From NCBI GenBank assembly GCA_902492005.1, contig CABUJV010000031.1:1-23102 (forward strand): a stretch of DNA of 23,102 nucleotides, read 5' to 3'. The DNA comes from an uncultured Eubacteriales bacterium (GTDB taxonomy: Bacteria > Bacillota > Clostridia > Oscillospirales > Oscillospiraceae). The translations under genes were made by a program, and so were the position numbers. The notes beneath the pieces are model-generated. The model had not been told where the DNA came from and made no database searches. It saw only the letters and a program-made list of their open reading frames with translations. The stretch's first letter is position 1. Each line of letters opens with the position of its first letter. This document shows positions 6,717-13,824 of this stretch, one piece after another.

Positions 6717-7886
6717 ATGAAAACGAAACGTTTTTCCGGCTGGTCCCTCCTGGTGACCGCCCTGCTGTCCCTGCTGCTCACCTTGGCGCTGGCCTTTGGG
6801 GCCCTGTGGGTGCTCATTGGACCGGAGGGCCTCAGCATGGCCGAGGCCATGGTCCTCATCAACGCCCGGTTCGTGGGAGACCACGACATTGGGAAGGCGG
6901 CCGACGCCGCCATGGACGGGCTCATCACCGGCCTGGGGGACCGCTGGTCCTACTATGTGGATGCCGAGGGCTATGAGAACCTGAAAAACAGCAAGGACAA
7001 CTCCTATGTGGGCATCGGCGTCACGGTGTCCTACCCGGAGGGGGAGGAGGGGCTGTATGTGGAGGCGGTGGCTGAGAACGGGCCCGCGGCGGCGGCGGGC
7101 CTTCAGCACGGGGACACCATCCTGGCCGTGGGGGAGGTCCGCCTGTCCGGCGAGGACCGGAACCGGGGCACGGAGCTCATCCAGGGGGAGGCCGGCACGC
7201 AGGTGGAGCTGCTGCTCCGGGGGGCCGGCGGGGAAGAGCGGACGGTGTCGGTCACCCGGGGCCGGGTGGAGGAGCACCCGGTGAGCTGCGAGCTCCTGAC
7301 GGACGGCGCCGGGCTCATCACCATCAAGAACTTCAACAGCCGCTGCGCCGACGAGGCCATCGCCGCAGTGGAGGACCTGCGGGAACGGGGGGCGGAACGG
7401 CTGGTGTTCGATGTACGCAACAATGGCGGCGGGTTTTTGGACGAGCTGACCAAGCTGCTGGACTACCTGCTGCCCGCGGGCCCCATCTTCCGCAGCCAGA
7501 CCAAGGCTGGGCGGGAGACGGTGGTGAGCTCCGACGCCGACTGCGTGGAGATGCCCATGGCCGTGCTCGTCAACGAGAACACCTACAGCGCCGCCGAGCT
7601 TTTTGCCGCCGAGCTCCAGGAGTGGAACTGGGGCGAGGTGGTGGGGGTGCAGACCTTCGGCAAGGGCTTCTCCCAGCAGACGTTCCCTCTCCTCAACGGT
7701 GGGGCGGTCAACCTTTCCACGGCCAAGTATTTCACCGGCCAGGGCAACTGCCTCATCGGGGTGGGGCTTACCCCGGACCGGGTGGTGGAGCTGGACGGGG
7801 ACCAGGCGGAAAAGCTGCGGGCCCGCACTCTGGACCCGGCGGAGGACCCCCAGCTCCAGGCGGCCATCGCAGCCGCCCCCAGGTAA
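6717..7886 (+). CDS. S41 family C-terminal processing peptidase (CtpA/CtpB-like)
   Basis: 389 residues. A single hydrophobic segment near 10-34 anchors the protein in the membrane, with the rest outside the cell. An N-terminal helical part (about 40-95) leads to a PDZ domain (about 97-185, with the binding loop around YVGIGVTVSYPEG), then the tail-specific protease domain. The catalytic serine is residue 291 in NENTYSAAEL and the general-base lysine is 316 in TFGKGFSQQ; DVRNNGGGFLDEL is the typical strand motif. Such proteases trim or activate envelope and sporulation proteins. The ATG at 6717 follows AAAGGAAG. Position behind ftsEX matches the ftsE-ftsX-ctpB order known in Bacillus, which suggests a link to wall remodelling, but the substrate is unknown. 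No separate promoter is visible. Confidence 0.94.
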   Translation: MKTKRFSGWSLLVTALLSLLLTLALAFGALWVLIGPEGLSMAEAMVLINARFVGDHDIGKAADAAMDGLITGLGDRWSYYVDAEGYENLKNSKDNSYVGIGVTVSYPEGEEGLYVEAVAENGPAAAAGLQHGDTILAVGEVRLSGEDRNRGTELIQGEAGTQVELLLRGAGGEERTVSVTRGRVEEHPVSCELLTDGAGLITIKNFNSRCADEAIAAVEDLRERGAERLVFDVRNNGGGFLDELTKLLDYLLPAGPIFRSQTKAGRETVVSSDADCVEMPMAVLVNENTYSAAELFAAELQEWNWGEVVGVQTFGKGFSQQTFPLLNGGAVNLSTAKYFTGQGNCLIGVGLTPDRVVELDGDQAEKLRARTLDPAEDPQLQAAIAAAPR

Positions 7887-7935
7887 AAAAGTCAAATCCC
7901 GGTGAAGGCAGGAAAAAAACATGCAAAGCGCCGTT

Positions 7936-7985
7936 TGGTCTCATATTCTGCCCGGAAGCGCATATCCTCTTTCGAGGTGAGACCA
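7936..7985 (+). promoter_or_regulatory. Inverted repeat covering the start site of the unknown gene
   Basis: TGGTCTCA (7936-7943) is perfectly complementary to TGAGACCA (7978-7985). The second arm covers the bases between the ribosome site GAGGTG and the first base of the ATG. Inside it, CCTC (7966-7969) can also pair with GAGG (7974-7977), the ribosome site itself. Either fold would hide the start of translation. Function is inferred. Confidence 0.35.
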
Positions 7986-8686
7986 TGTTTGGACGGATCT
8001 GTTGTCAGGAAAAGCGGGGCTGGCGGGTGCGCCTGGTCCGGGAGGAGATACTGGGACTAACTCTGCTGCGGGCGGAGGTGCCCGCGCCGGTCCGGCCCCG
8101 GCGCCTGAAAAAAGCGGCCAGGCTGCTGGCCGGACAGGGAATACGGCGGGTGGTGACGCCGCCGGACTTCGGGGACTGGCCCCTGCTGCGCGCACAGGGA
8201 CTGGAACCGGTGGAGACCGCCGGCCTGTGCCAGGCCATGGGAGCCAGACTGGCGCAGGCAGCACTGCGGGAGCGGGGGCTTCGGGCCTCGGAGTCCACCG
8301 TGGCGCTGCGGGCCCAACGGGTCACCCGGGCCCTGCGCCTGACCGCCCTGGAGCTGTGCCCGGTGGTGCGCCGCGTAGTGGTCACCGCGCCGGGCGGCGG
8401 CGACGCCCTGCGCGCCGAGCTGCGCCGGGAGTTCGGGGTCCCCGCTGTGGAGGAGAGCCGAAGCCTGCGTCCGGACGTGGCCCTCCACTTCGGGGAGGCC
8501 GGCGGCAGCGGACAGACGGTGTTTCGGCTTTACGGGGCCGAGCCGGACCTGGCCGGCTTTACGCTGACCCCGGCGGGACCTGAGCTCCCGGCGGACTGTG
8601 ACCGGCTGCCCATGCTGGCCGCGCTGTGGGAAACGGGACGTCTGAGCTGCGACCGGCTGGATGTGATTTCCTGTTCTGGGACTTGA
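7985..8686 (+). CDS. Protein of unknown function, two-part alpha/beta-like
   Basis: 233 residues; I do not recognise the family. It is rich in Arg, Leu and Ala, has no membrane segment or signal peptide, and should be cytoplasmic. A first part (about 12-100) contains RRLKKAARLLAGQGIRRVVT, whose helix-strand rhythm suggests an alpha/beta fold. A second part has RVVVTAPGGGDALRAELRRE (about 130-149) followed by GVPAVEES and PDVALHF, similar to strand-loop-helix units of Rossmann-type folds. Near the C terminus is an acidic-cysteine stretch (DCDRLPM, LSCDRLDVISC). Codon use is strongly GC-rich like its neighbours, so it looks like a genuine gene. The ATG at 7985 has GAGGTG five bases upstream. 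It sits between the S41 protease and greA, 98 bases after the protease. Its stop codon lies inside the -35 of the greA promoter. Confidence 0.72.
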   Translation: MFGRICCQEKRGWRVRLVREEILGLTLLRAEVPAPVRPRRLKKAARLLAGQGIRRVVTPPDFGDWPLLRAQGLEPVETAGLCQAMGARLAQAALRERGLRASESTVALRAQRVTRALRLTALELCPVVRRVVVTAPGGGDALRAELRREFGVPAVEESRSLRPDVALHFGEAGGSGQTVFRLYGAEPDLAGFTLTPAGPELPADCDRLPMLAALWETGRLSCDRLDVISCSGT

Positions 8687-8711
8687 CAGACCGGCTCAAA
8701 CTACATATAAT
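8683..8711 (+). promoter_or_regulatory. Consensus sigma-A promoter of greA-lysS
   Basis: TTGACA (8683-8688) and TATAAT (8706-8711), both perfect, are 17 bp apart. The -35 overlaps the TGA stop of the upstream gene. The transcript should start near 8718, leaving an AT-rich leader of roughly 119 bases before greA. Confidence 0.93.
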
Positions 8712-8777
8712 ACTGGATAATGCAAAATAGACGGGATCTATACCTTTATATATAAAAGATAAGACAGCCCTTGCAGA

Positions 8778-8803
8778 GAGCCATTTAGATGGCTCCTTCT
8801 TTA
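8778..8803 (+). promoter_or_regulatory. Hairpin with T-rich tail in the greA leader, candidate attenuator
   Basis: A 7-bp stem, GAGCCAT (8778-8784) with ATGGCTC (8789-8795), has a TTAG loop and is followed by CTTCTTTATT. It lies about 60 bases into the leader and 33 bases before the greA ATG. It resembles a weak intrinsic terminator. Leader termination that feeds back on GreA is known in E. coli; a similar role here is only a guess. Confidence 0.4.
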
Positions 8804-8836
8804 TTCCAGTTGAGAAACAGAAAGGATGCAGCGGTC

Positions 8837-9313
8837 ATGGCAAAGGAATATAAACTCAGCGCAGAGCGTTTGAAGGAGCTCCAGGACGAGCTCACATATC
8901 TCAAGACCGTCCGCGAAAAAGAGGTAGCCGACCAGATCAAGGAGGCCCGCTCCTTTGGCGATCTGAGCGAGAACAGCGAATATGACGAGGCCAAAAACGA
9001 ACAGGGCAAGCTCTACTCCCGGATTGCCGAGGTGGAGGAGATCCTGGCCAACTGTGTGGTGATCGAGGAGGACGAGGACGACCACAATACCATCCGGCTG
9101 GGCTCCAGGATCACCGTGCTGGACCTGGAGTTCGACGAGCAGGAGACCTATGAGGTGGTGGGTTCCCAGGAGGCCGACCCCATGAACGGCCGGATTTCGG
9201 AGGACTCTCCCTTCGGCCGGGCCCTGCTGGGCAAAGAGGTGGGGGAAGAGGTCCTGGTGGAGGCCCCTGCCGGCAACCTGCGTTATAAGGTGCTGGACAT
9301 TCAGAAGGCGTAA
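8837..9313 (+). CDS. greA: Transcription elongation factor GreA
   Basis: 158 residues, the normal GreA length. The N-terminal half (1-76) is the antiparallel coiled coil that enters the RNA polymerase secondary channel. Its tip carries RSFGDLSENSEYDEAK, with the acidic residues Asp42 and Glu45 that stimulate cleavage of backtracked RNA (Asp41 and Glu44 in E. coli). The C-terminal half is the FKBP-like domain, with EDSPFGRALLGKEVGEEV typical of the family. The ATG at 8837 fits the conserved length; AAAGGA lies 10 bases upstream. The frame is open from 8789, but that longer start would begin inside the leader hairpin. It is followed 50 bases later by lysS, a pairing common in Firmicutes, and the two probably share the strong promoter at 8683. 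Confidence 0.97.
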   Translation: MAKEYKLSAERLKELQDELTYLKTVREKEVADQIKEARSFGDLSENSEYDEAKNEQGKLYSRIAEVEEILANCVVIEEDEDDHNTIRLGSRITVLDLEFDEQETYEVVGSQEADPMNGRISEDSPFGRALLGKEVGEEVLVEAPAGNLRYKVLDIQKA

Positions 9314-9363
9314 AAGACCCGGCCCTGCCGGGATTTGAACCCCTTACAAAGGAGAAATCGAAT

Positions 9364-10866
9364 ATGGCTGAACAGAAGAACGCCCCCGCCCCCCAGGAAG
9401 AGCAGTCCCTTTCCGAGCTGCTGCAGATCCGCCGTGCCAAGCTCAAGGAGCTGCAGGACGCCGGTCAGGACCCCTTCCAGATCACCAAGTACCACGTCAC
9501 CGCCCACAGCGCCGACATCAAAGCGGACTTTGAGGCCATGGAGGGCAAAACGGTCTCCGTGGCCGGCCGTCTCATGTCCAAGCGCGGCATGGGCAAGGCG
9601 GTATTCTGCGACGTGCAGGACGGCAAGGGCCGCATCCAGCTCTACGTCCGTATCGACGAGCTGGGCGAGGAGGCCTTCGCCAAGTTCAAAAGGCTGGACA
9701 TCGGCGATATCGTGGGTGTGGAAGGCGAGGTCTTTCAGACCAAGCGGGGCGAGATCTCTGTCAAGGCCCATACCGTTACCCTCCTATCCAAGTCCCTGCG
9801 CCCCCTGCCTGAGAAGTTCCACGGCCTGACCGACAAGGAGACCCGCTACCGCCAGCGGTACGTGGACCTTATCATGAACGAGGATGTGCGCCGGGCCTTT
9901 GAGATCCGCACCAAGTTCATCAAGCACGTCCGGTCTTATCTGGATGCCCGGGACTATCTGGAGGTGGAGACCCCGGTCCTCAACACCATCTCCGGCGGCG
10001 CGACCGCCCGGCCCTTCATCACCCACCACAACACCCTGAACATCGAAATGTATATGCGCATCGCCACTGAGCTGCACCTGAAGCGGCTGGTGGTGGGCGG
10101 CTTTGAGCGCGTGTACGAGATCGGCCGCATCTTCCGCAACGAGGGCATGGACCCCAAGCACAACCCCGAGTTCACTACGATTGAGCTCTACGAGGCCTAC
10201 GCCGACTTCCACGACATGATGGACATCGCCGAGGGTATTTTGTCCTCGGCGGCCAAGGAGATTCTGGGCACTTATGAGGTGGAGTGGCTGGGCACCAAGA
10301 TCGACCTGACCCCCGGCTGGCCCCGGCTGACCATGGCCGAGGCGGTCCAGAAATACGTGGGGATCGACTTTATGGCGATCTCGGACGATGCGCAGGCCGT
10401 GGCCGCCGCCCGGGCCAAGGGCATCGACATGGACGGCGTGGAGCAGACCTGGGGCCGGGCGCTGTACGAGTGCTTTGACCAGCGGGTGGAAGAGAACCTC
10501 ATCCAGCCCACCTTCATCACGATGTATCCGGTGGAGGTCTCGCCCCTGACTAAACGGTCTCCCGGCGATCCCCGCCTCACCGAGCGGTTCGAGTTTTTCA
10601 TCAACCACTCCGAGTTCGGCAACGCCTTCTCCGAGCTGAACGACCCCATCGACCAGAAGGGCCGCTTTGAGCATGAGATCGCCCTGCGGGAAGCGGGAGA
10701 CGACGAGGCCGGCATGATGGACGACGACTATATCAACGCCCTGGAGTACGGTCTGCCCCCCACGGGCGGCATGGGCATCGGCATTGACCGCTGCGTCATG
10801 CTGCTGACCAATTCCGACTCCATCCGGGACGTGATTCTCTTCCCCACCATGAAGCCCCTGGACTGA
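9364..10866 (+). CDS. lysS: Lysyl-tRNA synthetase, class II
   Basis: 500 residues, close to the usual 490-500. It attaches lysine to tRNA-Lys in the cytoplasm. The N-terminal anticodon-binding OB fold covers about 60-150, with VSVAGRLMSKRGMGKAVFCD. The class II core includes RQRYVDLI in motif 1, the motif 2 region RIFRNEGMDPKHNPEFTTIE and motif 3 GGMGIGIDRCVMLL near residue 471. The ATG at 9364 is preceded by AAAGGAG. A short GC hairpin (9318-9332) lies between greA and lysS but has no T tract, and there is no room for a T-box leader, so lysS most likely relies on the greA promoter. A 13-bp hairpin follows the stop codon. Confidence 0.98.
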   Translation: MAEQKNAPAPQEEQSLSELLQIRRAKLKELQDAGQDPFQITKYHVTAHSADIKADFEAMEGKTVSVAGRLMSKRGMGKAVFCDVQDGKGRIQLYVRIDELGEEAFAKFKRLDIGDIVGVEGEVFQTKRGEISVKAHTVTLLSKSLRPLPEKFHGLTDKETRYRQRYVDLIMNEDVRRAFEIRTKFIKHVRSYLDARDYLEVETPVLNTISGGATARPFITHHNTLNIEMYMRIATELHLKRLVVGGFERVYEIGRIFRNEGMDPKHNPEFTTIELYEAYADFHDMMDIAEGILSSAAKEILGTYEVEWLGTKIDLTPGWPRLTMAEAVQKYVGIDFMAISDDAQAVAAARAKGIDMDGVEQTWGRALYECFDQRVEENLIQPTFITMYPVEVSPLTKRSPGDPRLTERFEFFINHSEFGNAFSELNDPIDQKGRFEHEIALREAGDDEAGMMDDDYINALEYGLPPTGGMGIGIDRCVMLLTNSDSIRDVILFPTMKPLD

Positions 10867-10877
10867 ACACCATTCGA

Positions 10878-10912
10878 CAGCATACCGTGGCAGCATGGAC
10901 CACGGTATGCTG
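10878..10912 (+). terminator. Strong hairpin after lysS, uncertain terminator
   Basis: A perfect 13-bp stem (10878-10890 with 10900-10912) encloses a 9-base loop. It begins 11 bases after the lysS stop. It is followed by TTGTGCATAAAA rather than a run of T, so termination may be partial; it could also protect the 3' end of the lysS message. Confidence 0.55.
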
Positions 10913-10988
10913 TTGTGCATAAAAGAGGATTTCACGGGCGCAGCCTGCCGTGTCCGTCGCCCTCATCCCTCAAGGAGGCTTTCCTGCC

Positions 10989-12371
10989 TTGCTGAATCGA
11001 ATGCGAAACCACTTCCGGGATTTTCTCTGGAACCGGCGGAACTTCAACCCCACCCGGATCGTGGCCGGGTCCTTCGGCGTAATAATTCTGCTGGGAACCC
11101 TGCTGCTGATGCTGCCTGCGGCCTCCCGCGACGGCCAGAGCGCCGGGCTGTTCGCCAGCCTGTTTACCGCCACCTCGGCCTCCTGCGTCACCGGCCTCAT
11201 CGTGGCGGATACCTGGCTCCAGTGGAGCCTGTTCGGCCAAGTGATCATCCTGGTGATGATCCAGCTGGGCGGCCTGGGCTTCATGACGGTTATCACCCTG
11301 TTCTCCCTGGCCCTGCATCGGCGCATCGGGCTGTCGGAGCGGCTGGTGATGGTGTCCACCCTGAACCTGAACGACATGGACGGCGTGGTCCGGATGGTGC
11401 AGCACGCCCTGATGGGCACCTTCTGCATGGAGGCGGCGGGGGCGCTGCTGCTGTCCCTGCGCTTCGTTCCAAAGTTCGGCCTGGCGGGCGGCCTGTGGCG
11501 GGGCGTCTTCCACGGCGTCTCCTCCTTCTGCAACGCGGGCTTCGACCTGCTGGGCGGCTACAGCGGCGCCTATTCCAGCCTAGCCGGCTTTAACGACGAC
11601 CCGGTGGTGCTGCTGACCACCGCCGCCCTCATCACCGTGGGCGGGCTGGGCTTTTTCGTGTGGGAGGATGTGCTCCAGCACCGGCGCTGGAAGAAGCTGT
11701 CTCTTTACAGCCGCCTGGTTCTGAGCCTCACCGCGGCGCTCATCTTGTTCGGCGCGCTGTTTTTCTTCGCCGTGGAGTACCGCAACCCGGCCACCCTGGG
11801 GCCCATGCCCCTGTGGCAGAAGGGACTCAACGCCCTGTTCCAATCCGTCACCCTGCGCACCGCCGGCTTCGACGCCCTTGGGCAGGGCGGGCTGACTGAC
11901 AGCTCCCTGGCCCTGTCGGTGATCTTCATGCTCATCGGAGGCTCCAGCGGCTCCACCGCCGGTGGTCTCAAGACCGTCACCGTGGCCGTGCTGCTGCTGG
12001 CCTTCCGGGCGGGTGTGCGGGGCCGGGAGGAGGTCACCCTCCGTGGCCGGGCCATCTCCCACCGTAGGGTCATGAACGCCATGACCCTGACGCTGATGGT
12101 GGTGTTCCTGTTTATGGTGAGTTCCATGCTCCTGTCCACGGTGGACGGACTGCCCTTCCTCTCCGCCGCCTTCGAGGTGGCCTCCGCCATGGGGACCGTG
12201 GGCCTCACCGTGGGCATCACGCCCGGACTGAGCCTGTTTTCCCGGGGGGTGCTGGTCTTTCTGATGTATGTGGGCCGGGTAGGCATTCTCTCCTTCTCCA
12301 TTGCCTTCCTCACCCGGAGCAAGTACCCCGCGAAGATCAAATACCCCACCTTTGATATCATGATCGGTTAA
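10989..12371 (+). CDS. Potassium uptake protein, TrkH/KtrB family
   Basis: About 460 residues: a polytopic membrane protein that moves potassium into the cell. The four pore-loop repeats of the family are visible as SASCVTGL, SFCNAGFD, TLRTAGFD and AMGTVGLTVG, each with the conserved glycine of the selectivity filter. Membrane helices fill the rest, beginning with VAGSFGVIILLGTLLL. I chose the TTG at 10989 because AAGGAGG (10972-10978) stands ten bases before it. The frame is open from a GTG at 10950, but that has no ribosome site, and the ATG at 11001 is too far from the SD. Length and the single following TrkA-type gene favour the KtrB type, but TrkH cannot be excluded. No clear promoter is seen in the gap after lysS. 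Confidence 0.93.
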   Translation: MLNRMRNHFRDFLWNRRNFNPTRIVAGSFGVIILLGTLLLMLPAASRDGQSAGLFASLFTATSASCVTGLIVADTWLQWSLFGQVIILVMIQLGGLGFMTVITLFSLALHRRIGLSERLVMVSTLNLNDMDGVVRMVQHALMGTFCMEAAGALLLSLRFVPKFGLAGGLWRGVFHGVSSFCNAGFDLLGGYSGAYSSLAGFNDDPVVLLTTAALITVGGLGFFVWEDVLQHRRWKKLSLYSRLVLSLTAALILFGALFFFAVEYRNPATLGPMPLWQKGLNALFQSVTLRTAGFDALGQGGLTDSSLALSVIFMLIGGSSGSTAGGLKTVTVAVLLLAFRAGVRGREEVTLRGRAISHRRVMNAMTLTLMVVFLFMVSSMLLSTVDGLPFLSAAFEVASAMGTVGLTVGITPGLSLFSRGVLVFLMYVGRVGILSFSIAFLTRSKYPAKIKYPTFDIMIG

Positions 12372-12383
12372 GGAGTCTGCACC

Positions 12384-13037
12384 ATGAAAACGTTCGTTGT
12401 GATCGGCCTGGGCCGTTTTGGCACGGCGGTGGCCACAGAGCTGTGTACCCTGGGCCATGAGGTGCTGGCCGTGGATGGCCGGGAGGAAAACGTCCAGGCG
12501 GCGGCCGACAAGGTCACCCATGCCGTCATGGGCGACGCCCGGGACCCCGCCGTGCTCAAGGCGCTGGGGGTGCGCAACTACGACTGTGCCATCGTGGCCG
12601 TGGGGGACGACGTGGGCAACAGCGCCCTCATCACCCTGAATCTCAAAGAGATCGGAGTGAAGGAGGTCATCGCCAAGGCCCAGAGCCACGTCCACCGCAA
12701 GGTGCTGGAGAAGATCGGGGCCGACCGGGTGGTCTTTCCCGAGCATGAGATGGGAGTCAAGCTGGCCCAGGGATTGTCCAGCTCCAACGTCCTGAATTTT
12801 ATTGAGCTGTCCGACGACTACGGCATCGTGGAGCTGGCGGCGCCCAGGAGCTGGATGGGGCACACCCTGAAAGAGCTGGACGTCCGGGCCAAGTACGGCG
12901 TCAACATCATCGCCGTCCGGGACGGCGCATCCCGGCGGCTGGAGGTGGCTCCCGGGGCGGATTACGCCCTGTGCTCCGGCGACGTTGTGGTCACGCTGGG
13001 GCGCAACGAGGACATCAACCGGCTCCATGACCTCTGA
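12384..13037 (+). CDS. Potassium channel regulatory subunit, TrkA/KtrA type
   Basis: 217 residues, the size of single-RCK KtrA or TrkA-like proteins. The N-terminal RCK_N domain (about 1-120) starts with the nucleotide-binding motif FVVIGLGRFGTAVA and has the acidic end of strand 2 (VLAVDGREENV). The C-terminal RCK_C domain (about 135-217) includes VNIIAVRDG. The protein sits on the cytoplasmic face, binds NAD(H), ATP/ADP or cyclic di-AMP in known relatives, and gates the membrane subunit encoded just upstream. AAGGAG overlaps the trkH stop codon and stands eight bases before the ATG, so the two genes are translationally close and clearly one operon. Confidence 0.95.
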   Translation: MKTFVVIGLGRFGTAVATELCTLGHEVLAVDGREENVQAAADKVTHAVMGDARDPAVLKALGVRNYDCAIVAVGDDVGNSALITLNLKEIGVKEVIAKAQSHVHRKVLEKIGADRVVFPEHEMGVKLAQGLSSSNVLNFIELSDDYGIVELAAPRSWMGHTLKELDVRAKYGVNIIAVRDGASRRLEVAPGADYALCSGDVVVTLGRNEDINRLHDL

Positions 13038-13048
13038 GGGGGACGGCC

Positions 13049-13804
13049 ATGGAACGGATCACGAGCCGAAAAAATGAACTGGCCGCCCGCATCCGCAGGC
13101 TCAACGGCTCCCGCTCCGCCCGCCGGGCGGCGGGGGAGTTCGTCTGCGACGGGCCAAAGCTGCTCGCCGAGGCCCTGAGGTGGGGGGCGGCCGTCACGAC
13201 CGTGGTGGCGGAGGAGGGGGTAAGCCTGCCGGAGCTGCCCTCCGCGGTTCGGCGGGTGGAGGTCCCCGCCGACCTGCTCCGGAGCCTGTCCACCACCGAG
13301 ACGCCCCAGGGGGTGCTGTTTCTCTGCCGGGCCCCCGGCCTGGCCCTGCCGGACCGGCTGACCGGCGGGCGGTATATGGTGCTGGACGGGGTGCAGGACC
13401 CTGGGAATCTGGGCACGGTGTGGCGGACGGCCGACGCCTTTGGGGCGGACGGCCTGATATTACTCCACAATTGTGCTGACCCATGGTCGCCCAAGACCGT
13501 CCGGGCCACCATGGGGGCCTGCTTCCGCCTGCCTGTGTGGGAGGCGGATCCGTCCTCTGTGCAGGCCCGGCTGGACGAGGGCGGGATCCCTCTGTACGCC
13601 ACCGCCCTGCGGGAGGACACGGAGGACCTGCGCGCCCAGGACCTGCGCCGCTGCGCTGTGGTGATCGGCAGCGAGGGGCGGGGCGTCTCGGAGGAGACGC
13701 TGGCCTTGTGCGGCAAGACCCTGAAGATTCCCATGCGGGCGCGCTGTGAGTCCCTTAACGCCGCCGTGGCGGCGGCGGTGGTCCTGTGGGAGATGGCCCG
13801 ATAG
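13049..13804 (+). CDS. SpoU/TrmH-family RNA 2'-O-methyltransferase
   Basis: 251 residues. The N-terminal part (about 1-100) is the small RNA-binding extension found in RlmB-like proteins (EFVCDGPKLLAEAL). The C-terminal SPOUT domain has three family motifs: DPGNLGTVWRTADAFG (117-132), VIGSEGRGVS (205-214) and IPMRARCESLNAAVAAAV (227-244). These form the knotted fold that binds S-adenosylmethionine. It should methylate a ribose in rRNA or tRNA; RlmB-type activity on 23S rRNA is likely but not provable here. The ATG at 13049 follows GAGGGGG. It begins 11 bases after trkA and ends 20 bases before dprA, so it probably belongs to a long transcript. Confidence 0.93.
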   Translation: MERITSRKNELAARIRRLNGSRSARRAAGEFVCDGPKLLAEALRWGAAVTTVVAEEGVSLPELPSAVRRVEVPADLLRSLSTTETPQGVLFLCRAPGLALPDRLTGGRYMVLDGVQDPGNLGTVWRTADAFGADGLILLHNCADPWSPKTVRATMGACFRLPVWEADPSSVQARLDEGGIPLYATALREDTEDLRAQDLRRCAVVIGSEGRGVSEETLALCGKTLKIPMRARCESLNAAVAAAVVLWEMAR

Positions 13805-13824
13805 AGAAAAGAGGAGGTGTCCCG

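Noticed and set aside
4404..7922. A 1,172-codon open frame on the minus strand, opposite ftsX, the M23 gene and the S41 gene
   Set aside because: Its protein is a Gly/Leu/His/Asp-rich sequence without domain logic, as expected opposite GC-rich genes with strong third-position bias. It covers three genes whose plus-strand products have clear motifs, and it has no ribosome site.
7920..7949. Possible sporulation sigma (sigma-E-like) promoter before the unknown gene, based on CATATTCT
   Set aside because: The -10 match is partial and no good -35 stands at the right distance.
9318..9332. Hairpin CCCGGC-CCT-GCCGGG between greA and lysS as a terminator
   Set aside because: Only a 6-bp stem and no T tract follow. 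It lies inside a likely greA-lysS operon.
9314..9363. T-box leader for lysS
   Set aside because: The gap is only 50 bases and lacks T-box elements such as a specifier loop and the conserved T-box sequence.
11580..13028. A 482-codon minus-strand frame opposite trkH-trkA
   Set aside because: The sequence is rich in His, Gly and Gln runs without motifs; both plus-strand genes are clear potassium transport proteins.
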